This document shows, one piece after another, positions 50,474 to 59,374 of a stretch of DNA of 64,000 nucleotides. This DNA is from an uncultured Paracoccaceae bacterium. Lineage in GTDB: Bacteria; Pseudomonadota; Alphaproteobacteria; Rhodobacterales; Rhodobacteraceae. The stretch lies in assembly GCA_947503965.1 (NCBI GenBank), contig CANNFU010000002.1, forward strand, positions 248,001 through 312,000. Direction: 5' to 3'. How positions within the stretch are numbered: position 1 is the first letter of the stretch; every line of letters starts with the position of its first letter. The position numbers and the translations under genes were made by a program. Under the pieces are notes generated by a model that saw only the letters and a program-made list of their open reading frames with translations, did no database searches and was not told the DNA's origin.

Positions 50474-51598
50474 TTAATCGGCGTTCGCCTCTGCGCGGCT
50501 TTTGCCCGACACATCCATGGCAAGCGTCGCGCCCATCAATCCATCCAGATCACCGTCCAGAACACCTTTGGTGTCAGAGGTCTCGTAATTCGTGCGCAGG
50601 TCCTTCACCATCTGATAAGGCTGCAACACATAAGACCGGATCTGGTTGCCCCACCCTGCGTCACCCGCGTTCTCATGCGCCTCGTTGACCAACGCAGAGC
50701 GTTTATCCAGCTCGATCTGATACAAGCGTGATTTCAACGCCTTCATGGCGATATCGCGGTTCTGGTGTTGCGATTTCTCGGAACTCGTCACCACGATACC
50801 TGTCGGATGGTGGGTAATGCGCACGGCTGAGTCCGTGGTGTTGACGTGCTGACCACCCGCACCCGAGGACCGATAGGTATCAATCCGGATATCTGCGGGG
50901 TTTACCTCGATCTCGATATTGTCGTCGACCACCGGGTAAACCTTGACCGACGTAAACGAAGTGTGGCGCTTGGCGGCACTGTCAAACGGGGAAATCCGAA
51001 CCAGACGATGCACGCCGCTTTCCGATTTCAGCCAGCCATAGGCATTGTGGCCGGAAATCTTGTAAGAGGCGGATTTGATCCCGGCTTCATCACCAGGCTG
51101 CTCTGACTGCAGTTCAACCTTGTAGCCCTTTTTCTCGGCCCAACGCACATACATCCGGGCCAGCATATTGGCCCAGTCGCAAGACTCGGTACCGCCTGCA
51201 CCGGCATTGATCTCAAGAAAGGTATCGTTGGCATCCGCTTCACCATCCAGCAGCGCCTCCAGCTCTTTCTGCGCGGCTTTGACTTGCAGCTTTTCCAATG
51301 CGGCCTCTGCCTCGGCGACAACCTCGGCATCGTCTTCCATCTCGCCCAGTTCAATCAGTTCGACATTGTCGGACAAATCCTGGCTGATGCTGTCATAATT
51401 CGCCATAGCATCCACCAGCATCTGGCGATCGCGCATCAGCTTCTGCGCGGCTTCCGGGTCATCCCACAGGCCGGGGTCCTCGACGCGGGCGTTGAACTCC
51501 TCCAACCGGTGCGGGGCGGTCTCACGATCCATCCGCTGCGCAAGCAGGTTCAGCGACTTGTTGATCGCCTCCACGATATTCTGGGTCTCAGCACGCAT
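50474..51598 (-). CDS. prfB: Peptide chain release factor 2
   Basis: A complete RF2 of 374 residues, reading UGA and UAA stops. The stop-recognition segment RISPFDSAAKRHTSF contains SPF, and the GGQ peptidyl-hydrolysis loop is RSSGAGGQHVNTTDSAVR. The reading frame is continuous: there is no in-frame UGA near codon 25, so the autoregulatory frameshift of enterobacterial prfB is absent. It lies 70 bp after the penicillin-binding protein gene on the same strand. Confidence 0.97.
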   Translation of the reverse strand: MRAETQNIVEAINKSLNLLAQRMDRETAPHRLEEFNARVEDPGLWDDPEAAQKLMRDRQMLVDAMANYDSISQDLSDNVELIELGEMEDDAEVVAEAEAALEKLQVKAAQKELEALLDGEADANDTFLEINAGAGGTESCDWANMLARMYVRWAEKKGYKVELQSEQPGDEAGIKSASYKISGHNAYGWLKSESGVHRLVRISPFDSAAKRHTSFTSVKVYPVVDDNIEIEVNPADIRIDTYRSSGAGGQHVNTTDSAVRITHHPTGIVVTSSEKSQHQNRDIAMKALKSRLYQIELDKRSALVNEAHENAGDAGWGNQIRSYVLQPYQMVKDLRTNYETSDTKGVLDGDLDGLMGATLAMDVSGKSRAEANAD

Positions 51599-51668
51599 GG
51601 GTGGGATACTCTTGTCGACGAAATGATATCAGACGGTCTTAGCGCGGGGCGCGCAGGGCGACAAGCGG

Positions 51669-54185
51669 TCAGTAAAGACCGCCGGTCGAAAGCGTGCCAA
51701 AGGTCGCGCGGGGACCGACTGTCGCCGTCTCACCGGTTGAGGTTGTGACCTCACGCGATGCCTGCGGCACCTCGTCGAACAATGGCAGGTCAGCCGCCAT
51801 CGCAAAGCCACCATCAAACATGATGCCAAAGATCGGCTCTTCGCCCGGACGGAAGCATTCACCGATCACGTTCTCGCCGCTTGCGCCATCAGGCAGACGG
51901 GCACCACTGTAGCGGTCGATATTGATGAACTGACAATCCTCGGGGACGGCAAAGTTTTCACCACCATACTTCTCGATCGCCTCAGACATGAAACGGTTGA
52001 AGACCGGGCCACAGGTCCCGCCACCCGATGCACCACGTCCCAATGTGCGCGGCGTATCATATCCGATATAACAGCCTGCAACGATGTTGGATGAAAAGCC
52101 GATGAACCACACATCCTTGGCATCGTTCGTCGTGCCGGTTTTGCCGGCAATCGGGACTGGCAGGTTCACGGTGCCAGACGCGGTGCCGCGGTCCACAACA
52201 CCCTTCATCATGGATGTCAGCTGATAGGCGGTGATCTCGTTCATGACACGCTGGCGGTTGGACACCACGCGCGGGGCCTCCCCCTCGGCCAGCTCATAGC
52301 CTTCGCAATTCACGCAGTTGCGCTGGTCGTGGCGATAGACCGTATTGCCGAACCGGTCCTGCACGCGGTCGACCAATGTTGGCTCCACCCGCTCACCGCC
52401 ATTGGCGAACATCGCATAGGCGGCAACCATCTTGAACAATGTCGTCTCGTCCGAGCCAAGGGAGGCAGCAAGCACGCGGTTCATGTTCTGATACACCCCA
52501 AAGCGTTCGGCATAGAGCCCAACCGTATCGATGCTGATTTCCTGCGCCAGACGAATGGTCATCAGGTTCCGCGACCGTTCAATGCCGGTGCGCAACGGGG
52601 TCGGGCCGTAAAACTGGTTCGACGCATTGCGGGGCCGCCAGATGCCGTCGCCTGTGTCGATGGTTATCGGCGCATCCACCACAATCGTGGCAGGGGAATA
52701 GCCGCTATCCAATGCCGCCGCATACACAAACGGCTTGAACGAGGATCCCGGCTGACGCTGCGCCTGTGTCGCGCGGTTGAACACCGAATGCTGATAGCTG
52801 AAACCGCCCTGCATCGAAATCACACGGCCGGTATTGACGTCCATCGCCATGAACCCGCCCTGCACTTCGGGTACCTGACGCACCGACCAGCGTTCAAAAT
52901 TCCCGTCGCCATCCAGTTGGCGGCGCACATGCACCACGTCGCCGGGCGTGTAATTTTCAAAGAAATCACCCGTCATCCAACGAATATCGACACGCGGGAC
53001 GACAAAGGGCTCCGCTTCTGTCTCGACCACATCTTCAATGCCAATGGTCAGCGTGTTTTCTTCGACCAGCAAAATGACCGCAGGATACCATTGGCCGTCC
53101 AGATCAATATCGCGGGCGACATCCACGTCGCGCAATGCGGCACGCCATGTTTCTTCGCTTTGCAGCGCCTCTTCCGGGATCGTCTTGCCGGTGCCGCGCC
53201 ATTCGCCCAATTCGCGATCATAATCTTCCAGCGCACGCTGCAATGAATGGCGGGCAACAACCTGCAACTCGGGATCAACGGTCGCGCGGATCGACAGACC
53301 ACCCGAAAAGAATTCTTCTTCGCCAAAGTTCTGGCTCAGTTGGCGGCGGATTTCATCGGTGAAGTAATCACGATCCGGCAAGCTGGTCCGGAAACTTTCG
53401 TAATCGCCGCCCTGCACCGTCAAAAGCGGGCCCTCGCGTTCCGCATCATAGGTTGCCCGATCAATATAGCCGTTCTCGAACATCTCGCGCAGGGTATTGT
53501 TGCGCCAGAAAATCGCAGCATCACGATCACGCACCGGATGTCGGTTGCTGGGCGATTTCGGCAGTGACGCAAGATAAGCCGCTTCACCCGGCGACAACGC
53601 GGTCAGCGGCTTGTTGAAATAGGTCAGTGCCGCGGCCGTGACGCCGAAACTGTTTTGGCCCAGGAAAATCTCATTCAGGTACAGTTCAAGAATACGTTCC
53701 TTCGGCATCGCGCCTTCGATCCGCGCGGCCAGAATGATCTCCTTGATTTTCCGCTCGGCGGAACGCGACCCGTCCAGCAGGAAATTCTTCATCACCTGCT
53801 GGGTGATCGTGGATGCACCGCGCACATTCTCGCCGCGTGACCGCACCGCATCAATAAACGCCGAGGCCATACCAACAGGGTCATAGCCCGCATGTTCGTA
53901 AAAATTCTTGTCCTCGGCCGAGATAAACGCCTGCTTCACAAGATCGGGGATTTCCTCGGCAGGCGTAAACAAACGCCGCTCAAGTGCGAATTCGTCGATG
54001 ATTTCGCCCTCACCCGAATAAATCCGGCTGATGGTCTTGGGCGTGTATTGCGACAGCGTCTCGTAACTCGGCAGGTCGCGGCCGTACATGTAAAGAACAC
54101 CGCCCACAACAAAGGCACCCATGATCATGCCAAGGGTCAGCAGCGTGAAAAGACCGCCGAAGAAAGAGAAGATAAAGCGCAGCAA
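51669..54185 (-). CDS. mrcA: Penicillin-binding protein 1A (bifunctional)
   Basis: A class A PBP of 838 residues: a membrane anchor at about 5-30; a glycosyltransferase domain with ISAEDKNFYEHAGYD and GASTITQQVMKNF; an OB-like insert; and a transpeptidase with SxxK in PGSSFKPFVYAA, SRN in ERSRNLMTIR and KTG in IAGKTGTTNDAKD. It polymerises and crosslinks peptidoglycan. I propose the TTG at 54185 (MLRFIFSFFGGLFTLLTLG), the family's usual N-terminus; no ATG lies between that point and the methyltransferase gene. The ribosome-binding site is weak, so the start is uncertain. Confidence 0.93.
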   Translation of the reverse strand: MLRFIFSFFGGLFTLLTLGMIMGAFVVGGVLYMYGRDLPSYETLSQYTPKTISRIYSGEGEIIDEFALERRLFTPAEEIPDLVKQAFISAEDKNFYEHAGYDPVGMASAFIDAVRSRGENVRGASTITQQVMKNFLLDGSRSAERKIKEIILAARIEGAMPKERILELYLNEIFLGQNSFGVTAAALTYFNKPLTALSPGEAAYLASLPKSPSNRHPVRDRDAAIFWRNNTLREMFENGYIDRATYDAEREGPLLTVQGGDYESFRTSLPDRDYFTDEIRRQLSQNFGEEEFFSGGLSIRATVDPELQVVARHSLQRALEDYDRELGEWRGTGKTIPEEALQSEETWRAALRDVDVARDIDLDGQWYPAVILLVEENTLTIGIEDVVETEAEPFVVPRVDIRWMTGDFFENYTPGDVVHVRRQLDGDGNFERWSVRQVPEVQGGFMAMDVNTGRVISMQGGFSYQHSVFNRATQAQRQPGSSFKPFVYAAALDSGYSPATIVVDAPITIDTGDGIWRPRNASNQFYGPTPLRTGIERSRNLMTIRLAQEISIDTVGLYAERFGVYQNMNRVLAASLGSDETTLFKMVAAYAMFANGGERVEPTLVDRVQDRFGNTVYRHDQRNCVNCEGYELAEGEAPRVVSNRQRVMNEITAYQLTSMMKGVVDRGTASGTVNLPVPIAGKTGTTNDAKDVWFIGFSSNIVAGCYIGYDTPRTLGRGASGGGTCGPVFNRFMSEAIEKYGGENFAVPEDCQFINIDRYSGARLPDGASGENVIGECFRPGEEPIFGIMFDGGFAMAADLPLFDEVPQASREVTTSTGETATVGPRATFGTLSTGGLY

Positions 54186-54341
54186 GGGGTGTGTCCAAAT
54201 CCTGTTTGTTGGCTTTCTTATACGCCCGATCAGGGCAATGGTCAAAAGGCCAAACGTCGCGTTCGGCGGGCAGATGCCACTTATCCAATCACATTTCAAA
54301 CAGCCGTTGCAGCGCCGGATGATTGCGGGCATCCCGACGCC

Positions 54342-54953
54342 ATGAAAGCAGAAGACGTCATCGCAACCTATGAACGTGTCGGCGCGGTCTGGGCGCAACA
54401 GCGCAACCGCAGCCTGATGGAAAAGGCATGGCTTGACCGGATGCTGACCGCGTCACCACGGGCCACGGGGAATGTCCGTGTTCTTGATCTGGGATGCGGG
54501 TCCGGGCAGCCCATTGGCGCCTATCTGGCCGACCGTGGCGCGGCCTTGACCGGCGTTGATGCCACGCAAACGCTCAGCACGCTTTACGCGCAAAACCTGC
54601 CGGGTGCAGAGGTCGTTCAGGCTGACATGCGCAGCCTCAGACTTGATCGGGAATTCGACGCGATCATCGGATGGGACAGTTTCTTTCACCTCTCAGCCGA
54701 GGATCAACGGGGCATGTTCCCCATATTTGCTGCCCACGCCGCACCGCGCGCGACACTGATGTTCACCTCAGGGCATATCGCAGGTGAAGCCATCGGTCAG
54801 ATTGCAGACGCGCCGATTTATCATGCCTCGCTCGCGCCTGATGAATACCGCCGCCTGTTGGAAGACCACGATTTCAAGATCCTGCGCTACACGCCAGAAG
54901 ACCCTGATTGCGGCGGGCATACGGTCTGGCTGGCGCAGTATCAATCGGGCTGA
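54342..54953 (+). CDS. Class I SAM-dependent methyltransferase
   Basis: A 203-residue methyltransferase with motif I VRVLDLGCGSGQPIGAYLAD, an acidic post-strand-2 residue in LTGVDATQ, then VVQADMRSL and FDAIIGWDSFFHL. The substrate is unknown. It lies on the opposite strand between amiC and mrcA, which otherwise run in one direction; its 3' end overlaps the amiC 3' end by 13 bp. That placement suggests later insertion into a cell-wall gene block. Confidence 0.9.
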   Translation: MKAEDVIATYERVGAVWAQQRNRSLMEKAWLDRMLTASPRATGNVRVLDLGCGSGQPIGAYLADRGAALTGVDATQTLSTLYAQNLPGAEVVQADMRSLRLDREFDAIIGWDSFFHLSAEDQRGMFPIFAAHAAPRATLMFTSGHIAGEAIGQIADAPIYHASLAPDEYRRLLEDHDFKILRYTPEDPDCGGHTVWLAQYQSG

Positions 54954-56104
54954 TTGGCAAGCTCTTTTACGGCTGCCGCAATCGCCCGCACGATCGGGGC
55001 GCGGCCCGCAGCCGTCGCCAGAACCGCGCGGTCGCGGGCGTTCGACAAAAAGCCGGCCTCCAGCAGCACGCTTGGAAAATCGGCCGCCGACAAAACCGCA
55101 AAACCGCCCTGGCGGCGGGGGCGCGAATTCAGATTTACCCCCTCGGCCCGCATGGCTGCAGCCAACGCATCGGCAAAGCGTTCGCCAACCGGGCCCGTCT
55201 TTGCACGGGCCAGATCCATCAACACCGTGGCGACGCGATCCGTTTGCGCCCCCAGATCGACGCCGGCCAGCAGATCACCACGCTCATGGCGTTCGACCAT
55301 CTGCCGCGCGGCGCGATCTTCGCCCATCTGCGACAATGTATAGACAGAGGCACCACGCGCCTCGTCCTCTTCCAAGGCATCTGCATGCAGCGAAATGAAC
55401 AAATCAGCCCGCACCGCGCGTGCGATGCTCATCCGGGTAAAAAGCGGCACGAACACATCCGCGTCCCGGGTCAGAACGACGGTCACGCCGGGCACCGCGT
55501 CCAGTTCAGCCGCGATTTCCTGCGCAAAAACCAGCATAAGGTCGGCTTCGTTCACGCCCTCACGCTCGGCACCGGGATCAATACCGCCATGGCCGGGATC
55601 AAGCACCACAACAAACGCATCCTCGTCCGGAACGATCGCGGGCAGCGTGGGATCAACAGCGGCCAGATTGTCCCATCCGGGATCAGGCGGCGCACCGGCA
55701 GCATCAGCAAATGCCTCGGCCGTCGCACGCTCCAGCACAACAGTCAGATCAGCGCCGCCCTCAGTCTCGCGCATGCCCGCCTCGACCACATTCAAAGGCT
55801 CGGCCAGATCCACCACCATGCGCGACCATCCGGGGCGAAACGGGCCAAAACGCACAGCAGCGGCACGATCCCCGCTCAAAAGTACCTCTGGTTCGACACC
55901 CGTCCAATCGACACCCTGAAAATCCAGAACCAGACGACGGGGATCATCCAGGGTGAACACGCGGTACGGTGTGATCTCGCTCAGCCGCAGTTCGACACGC
56001 AGCGTCCACCAGCCATCGCGCACCGCACTGCGATCAGGATCAACCGCCACCTGCGCATACGCGCCGCTGGCCATGCAAAACAACAGGCAGGCCAATCGGA
56101 TCAA
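54941..56104 (-). CDS. amiC: N-acetylmuramoyl-L-alanine amidase (AmiC type)
   Basis: A 387-residue periplasmic amidase. Signal peptide residues 1-17 (ending AYAQ), AMIN domain at about 20-125 (septal targeting), and Amidase_3 domain at about 165-380. The zinc ligands are visible: His in VLDPGHGGIDPGA, Glu in GVNEADLML and His in FISLHADA. It splits daughter-cell peptidoglycan and is usually activated by a LytM factor, which could be the M23 protein encoded at 46.4 kb. It overlaps the upstream aminotransferase by 4 bp. Confidence 0.94.
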   Translation of the reverse strand: MIRLACLLFCMASGAYAQVAVDPDRSAVRDGWWTLRVELRLSEITPYRVFTLDDPRRLVLDFQGVDWTGVEPEVLLSGDRAAAVRFGPFRPGWSRMVVDLAEPLNVVEAGMRETEGGADLTVVLERATAEAFADAAGAPPDPGWDNLAAVDPTLPAIVPDEDAFVVVLDPGHGGIDPGAEREGVNEADLMLVFAQEIAAELDAVPGVTVVLTRDADVFVPLFTRMSIARAVRADLFISLHADALEEDEARGASVYTLSQMGEDRAARQMVERHERGDLLAGVDLGAQTDRVATVLMDLARAKTGPVGERFADALAAAMRAEGVNLNSRPRRQGGFAVLSAADFPSVLLEAGFLSNARDRAVLATAAGRAPIVRAIAAAVKELANQPD

Positions 56105-57246
56105 GCGCTGCGTCCTTTCATGAACGTCGCCAGACAGTCCAGCCCTTCGCGAATGTCATCCGTGCCGCGCGCATAGGAAAAGCGTAACCAGTGCTGACCG
56201 CGGGCCGCGTCAAAATCCAGACCCGGGGTTACTGCGACCCCCGCCTGCTCCAATATCTCGGCCGCAAACGCCAACGCATCATCGGTGTATTCGGACACAT
56301 CCACATAGACATAAAACGCCCCATCCGGGGGGGCAAAACGGTCCAGGCCCGCCGCTTTCAACCCGTCCATCATCAAGGCGCGATTGGCGGCATAGACCGC
56401 CTTGTTTGCCTCTAATTCCGCGGTGCAATCCATCGCATGCAGGGCGAGGCGTTGTGCGGCGTGTGGCGCGCAGATGAACATGTTCTGGGCCAACCGCTCT
56501 ACCCGGCGCACGTGATCGTCCGGCACGACCATCCAGCCCACGCGCCAGCCTGTCATCGAAAAGTACTTTGAAAAGGAATTGACGACATACACGTCATCCG
56601 TGACCTGCAAGGCTGTCACAGGGTCCATATCATAATCGATCCCATGATAAATCTCGTCGGAAATCAGGGCGGCATCCTGCGCGGCGCAGGCATTGGCCAA
56701 AGCGCGCAAAGCACCCTCATCCAGCATCGTGCCGGTCGGGTTCGCAGGCGAAGCCACGATCAGACCCGCCAGATCATGGGCGGCCACATCATCGGGCAAC
56801 GGCTGAAACCGCTGTGCAAAGGTTGTGGGAATATCCACCGGGGTCAGGCCCACAGCCTTCAATATCTGGCGATAGGACGGGTAGCATGGCGTGCCCAGAC
56901 CGACCCGCTCGCCATTGTCGAACAACGCCGAAAACGCGAGCAAAAATGCCCCGGACGCACCGCTGGTGACGACAACGCGTGCGGGATCAAGATCAACACC
57001 ATACCAATCGGCATAATGACGCGCGATGCGGACGCGCAGCTCTGGCAGACCCAAGCCAACGGTGTAACCCAACGGGTCGGCCATCTCCGCAATCAGCTTC
57101 GTTTTTGCCGCCGCAGGGGCACCGGTGCCAGGCTGACCCACCTCCATATGAATGATGTGACGCCCTGCGGCTTCGGCCTTGCGGGCCGCCTCCATCACAT
57201 CCATCACGATAAACGGATCAACCTCACCACGGGTCGCATGTCGCAT
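56101..57246 (-). CDS. Class I/II pyridoxal-phosphate aminotransferase
   Basis: 381 residues of the aspartate-aminotransferase fold type I family, with IIHMEVGQPGTGAP near the start, ASPANPTGTML, DEIYHGIDYD and the PLP-binding Lys in NSFSKYFSMTGWRVGW. The substrate cannot be fixed from sequence; an aspartate, aromatic or alanine type is possible. The start at 57246 (MRHATRGEVDPF) has GAGG 8 bases upstream; the extended frame to 57348 is not protein-like. It is coupled to amiC by a 4-bp overlap. Confidence 0.92.
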   Translation of the reverse strand: MRHATRGEVDPFIVMDVMEAARKAEAAGRHIIHMEVGQPGTGAPAAAKTKLIAEMADPLGYTVGLGLPELRVRIARHYADWYGVDLDPARVVVTSGASGAFLLAFSALFDNGERVGLGTPCYPSYRQILKAVGLTPVDIPTTFAQRFQPLPDDVAAHDLAGLIVASPANPTGTMLDEGALRALANACAAQDAALISDEIYHGIDYDMDPVTALQVTDDVYVVNSFSKYFSMTGWRVGWMVVPDDHVRRVERLAQNMFICAPHAAQRLALHAMDCTAELEANKAVYAANRALMMDGLKAAGLDRFAPPDGAFYVYVDVSEYTDDALAFAAEILEQAGVAVTPGLDFDAARGQHWLRFSYARGTDDIREGLDCLATFMKGRSA

Positions 57247-57366
57247 CTGCTGGGCCTCTTTTGCTTTGGTGTCTGTTTGCCTCTCACTGGCATGTGACGT
57301 CAATGCACCTTGGCAAATGCGGGCAGATATGGTCTGACCAAGCTGCACAACTTCAGAAAGATCGCC

Positions 57367-58110
57367 ATGTCAGCCCGCCTTGCCCTGCCCCTTTGCCTTG
57401 CACTCAGCACCGGCGCATATGCGCTTGACCTTGATGCGATGACAGATGCAGAGCGTGCGGCGTTCCAGGCCGAGGTGCGGGCCTATATCCTCGAAAACCC
57501 TGAAGTCATCCGCGAAGCGATCGGCGTGCTGCAACAGCGCGAACAGGAGCAACAGATAGCAAACGACGTCGCGCTGGCACGGGCCAACGCAGACGCATTG
57601 TTCAATGACGGGCATTCCTTTGTCGGCGGCAATCCCGACGGGGATATCACAATCGTAGAATTCATGGATTACCGCTGCGGCTTTTGCAAACGGGCCTTCC
57701 CTGAGACGCAAAGCGTGCTGAACAGCGATGGCAATATCCGTTACATCATCAAGGAATTCCCGATCCTTGGCGAAGCCTCGGTGCTCGCCTCGCGCTATGC
57801 CATTGCAACGCAGCTTGTGGCAGGCGATGACGTCTACGAAGAGGTGCACAACACATTGATGGAGTTCCAGGGCGATATCACCGCACAGGCCCTGTCGCGG
57901 CTCAGCGAAAGCTACGATCTGGACCACGATGTGATCACGGCCATGATGAGCGACGATCAAGTGACCGAAATCATCACCAAAAACCGGGCCCTTGCGCAGC
58001 AGTTGCAAATCACCGGGACACCAACCTTCGTGGTGCAGGACCAAATGCTACGTGGCTTTCTGCCCGCCGATGAAATGCGGCAGGTCGTGGCGGAATTGCG
58101 GGGCGAGTGA
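57367..58110 (+). CDS. DsbA-family periplasmic thiol-disulfide protein
   Basis: A 247-residue secreted protein. Signal peptide residues 1-17 (SARLALPLCLALSTGAYA), a helical N-terminal segment (AVRAYILENPEVI-type, residues 25-80) typical of the ScsC/Com1-like DsbA group, then the thioredoxin fold with active site CGFC in MDYRCGFCKRAF and the cis-Pro in ITGTPTFVV. It probably isomerises or oxidises periplasmic disulfides, possibly as an oligomer through the N-terminal helix. It is divergent from the aminotransferase gene. The start at 57367 is set by the signal peptide. Confidence 0.92.
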   Translation: MSARLALPLCLALSTGAYALDLDAMTDAERAAFQAEVRAYILENPEVIREAIGVLQQREQEQQIANDVALARANADALFNDGHSFVGGNPDGDITIVEFMDYRCGFCKRAFPETQSVLNSDGNIRYIIKEFPILGEASVLASRYAIATQLVAGDDVYEEVHNTLMEFQGDITAQALSRLSESYDLDHDVITAMMSDDQVTEIITKNRALAQQLQITGTPTFVVQDQMLRGFLPADEMRQVVAELRGE

Positions 58111-58327
58111 GCTCCGGCGCAAGCACAACTGAAATGCCCACCACGCGGCCATGACCGCCCCAATTCCGCAAGGGCGCAAAATGCATATGTTGTGACGGTG
58201 GACAGTCTGCGGATCTAAATCTCTGGCAAAACCAAAAATATGCTGCAAATGCGGGCGGCAGACAGTGCGGTAGGTGACAGCTATGCTGGACTTTGCCGCC
58301 ATTCGTTGTTTCCCAAAGAAGGACTGC

Positions 58328-58873
58328 TTATCCGGGAAAGCTGATTTCACTGGCCGCAACACTGCTTATCAAACCACCAGTGTTCACAGCACAATACATA
58401 GATCGTGGCGGGCGGGCGGCTTCGTCAACATGGCGGCGAACCCAGCTTCTGGTTTCCATCATTTTCAACGACTGCGACAAGGCGCGATCCGTAATCGTTT
58501 GCAAGTTTCGTTTGATATCATTGAAGTGGCTCGGCCTATTGATTGCAGTCAGAACCGGCAAGGTCCATGAGCGGCGGAGCAAATCCTGATCTCCTTCAGC
58601 AGTGACACTTCGAATTCTGTTGGCAAGGGCAGCAGCGGAAACACCAAGCTCTGTCAGTCGAAACTCTGGACGCAGCGGATGGCCATAGCCGGGGTTTCGT
58701 TCCAGCAATCCGATCGAGATGAGGTGATCCATGCTTTGCGCGAAAGCAGTCCTGCTGGCTCCGGTAGCAGCAAGCAACGGCGCTTGTCTGCCGGCAATGC
58801 CTGCATGCAGGCTCGACAGAATAGGAATGGCCCAAGCCCTTGAGGTGGTATTGACAAAGACTTCAATGTCCAT
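58328..58873 (-). CDS. Tandem HxlR-type winged-helix regulator
   Basis: 181 residues that read as two HxlR-like winged helices in one chain. The first (residues about 10-85) has AWAIPILSSLHAGI, SRTAFAQSMDHLISIGLLER and FRLTELG. The second (about 100-165) has SWTLPVLTAINRPSHFNDIK, ALSQSLKMMETRSWVRR and a truncated wing. HxlR proteins normally dimerise with one domain each, so this may bind DNA as an intramolecular dimer. There is no obvious ribosome-binding site before the ATG. It is divergent from a glyoxalase-fold gene across only 39 bp containing a TATATTTAA repeat. Confidence 0.75.
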   Translation of the reverse strand: MDIEVFVNTTSRAWAIPILSSLHAGIAGRQAPLLAATGASRTAFAQSMDHLISIGLLERNPGYGHPLRPEFRLTELGVSAAALANRIRSVTAEGDQDLLRRSWTLPVLTAINRPSHFNDIKRNLQTITDRALSQSLKMMETRSWVRRHVDEAARPPRSMYCAVNTGGLISSVAASEISFPG

Positions 58874-58877
58874 AAAG

Positions 58878-58895
58878 TATATTTAATATATTTAA
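58878..58895. promoter_or_regulatory. TATATTTAA tandem repeat between the HxlR and VOC genes
   Basis: Two abutting copies of TATATTTAA fill the 39-bp space between the divergent starts. They provide -10-like sequence in both directions and a probable operator for the HxlR protein. Confidence 0.5.
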
Positions 58896-58912
58896 ATACA
58901 AAAGGAAAGACC

Positions 58913-59293
58913 ATGTCACTCATTTCACTGGAAGAAACCATCACCATCGCGCTGTCAGTCAAAGACCGCCATGCAAGTGCTGAATGGTATGGCAGTATGC
59001 TTGGGTTTGAAACGATCTACCACGCGGATGAGGCAGGGTGGTCAGAGCTTCAAACCAAAACGACCGGCGTGACAATCGGTTTGGGCGAACACACGGAACC
59101 TGCGCCTGGAAACTGTGTTCCTGTCTTCGGTATCGCTGATCTGGATGTGGCGCGGCAAAAAATGGAACAGGCCGAAATTAAATTTGACGGCGAAACCGAT
59201 GTTGTTGAAGGCATGGTGAAGACAGCAACCTTCTATGATCTCGACGGCAACGCGATGATGCTTGCCCAGGATTTGACCGGCGGGACAGAATAG
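58913..59293 (+). CDS. VOC (glyoxalase/bleomycin-resistance fold) protein
   Basis: A 126-residue vicinal-oxygen-chelate protein with two beta-alpha-beta-beta-beta modules: ALSVKDRHASAEWYGSMLGF in the first, FGIADLDVARQKMEQ and FYDLDGNAMMLAQDL in the second. The substrate is unknown. It could be a lactoylglutathione lyase-like enzyme or a small-molecule-binding protein. The ribosome-binding site AAAGGAAAG is good. Being divergent from the tandem HxlR gene, it is the obvious regulatory target. Confidence 0.88.
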   Translation: MSLISLEETITIALSVKDRHASAEWYGSMLGFETIYHADEAGWSELQTKTTGVTIGLGEHTEPAPGNCVPVFGIADLDVARQKMEQAEIKFDGETDVVEGMVKTATFYDLDGNAMMLAQDLTGGTE

Positions 59294-59374
59294 GGCTTGG
59301 ACTGGTTTTACTTTAGCGGTCGTATGAAGTCTTTGCAGCATCGGTGACTTTGGGCTCAAACCAGACCCTCACTC

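Noticed and set aside
50474..51598. Programmed +1 frameshift in prfB
   Set aside because: The frame is uninterrupted from ATG to stop, with full-length RF2 domains.
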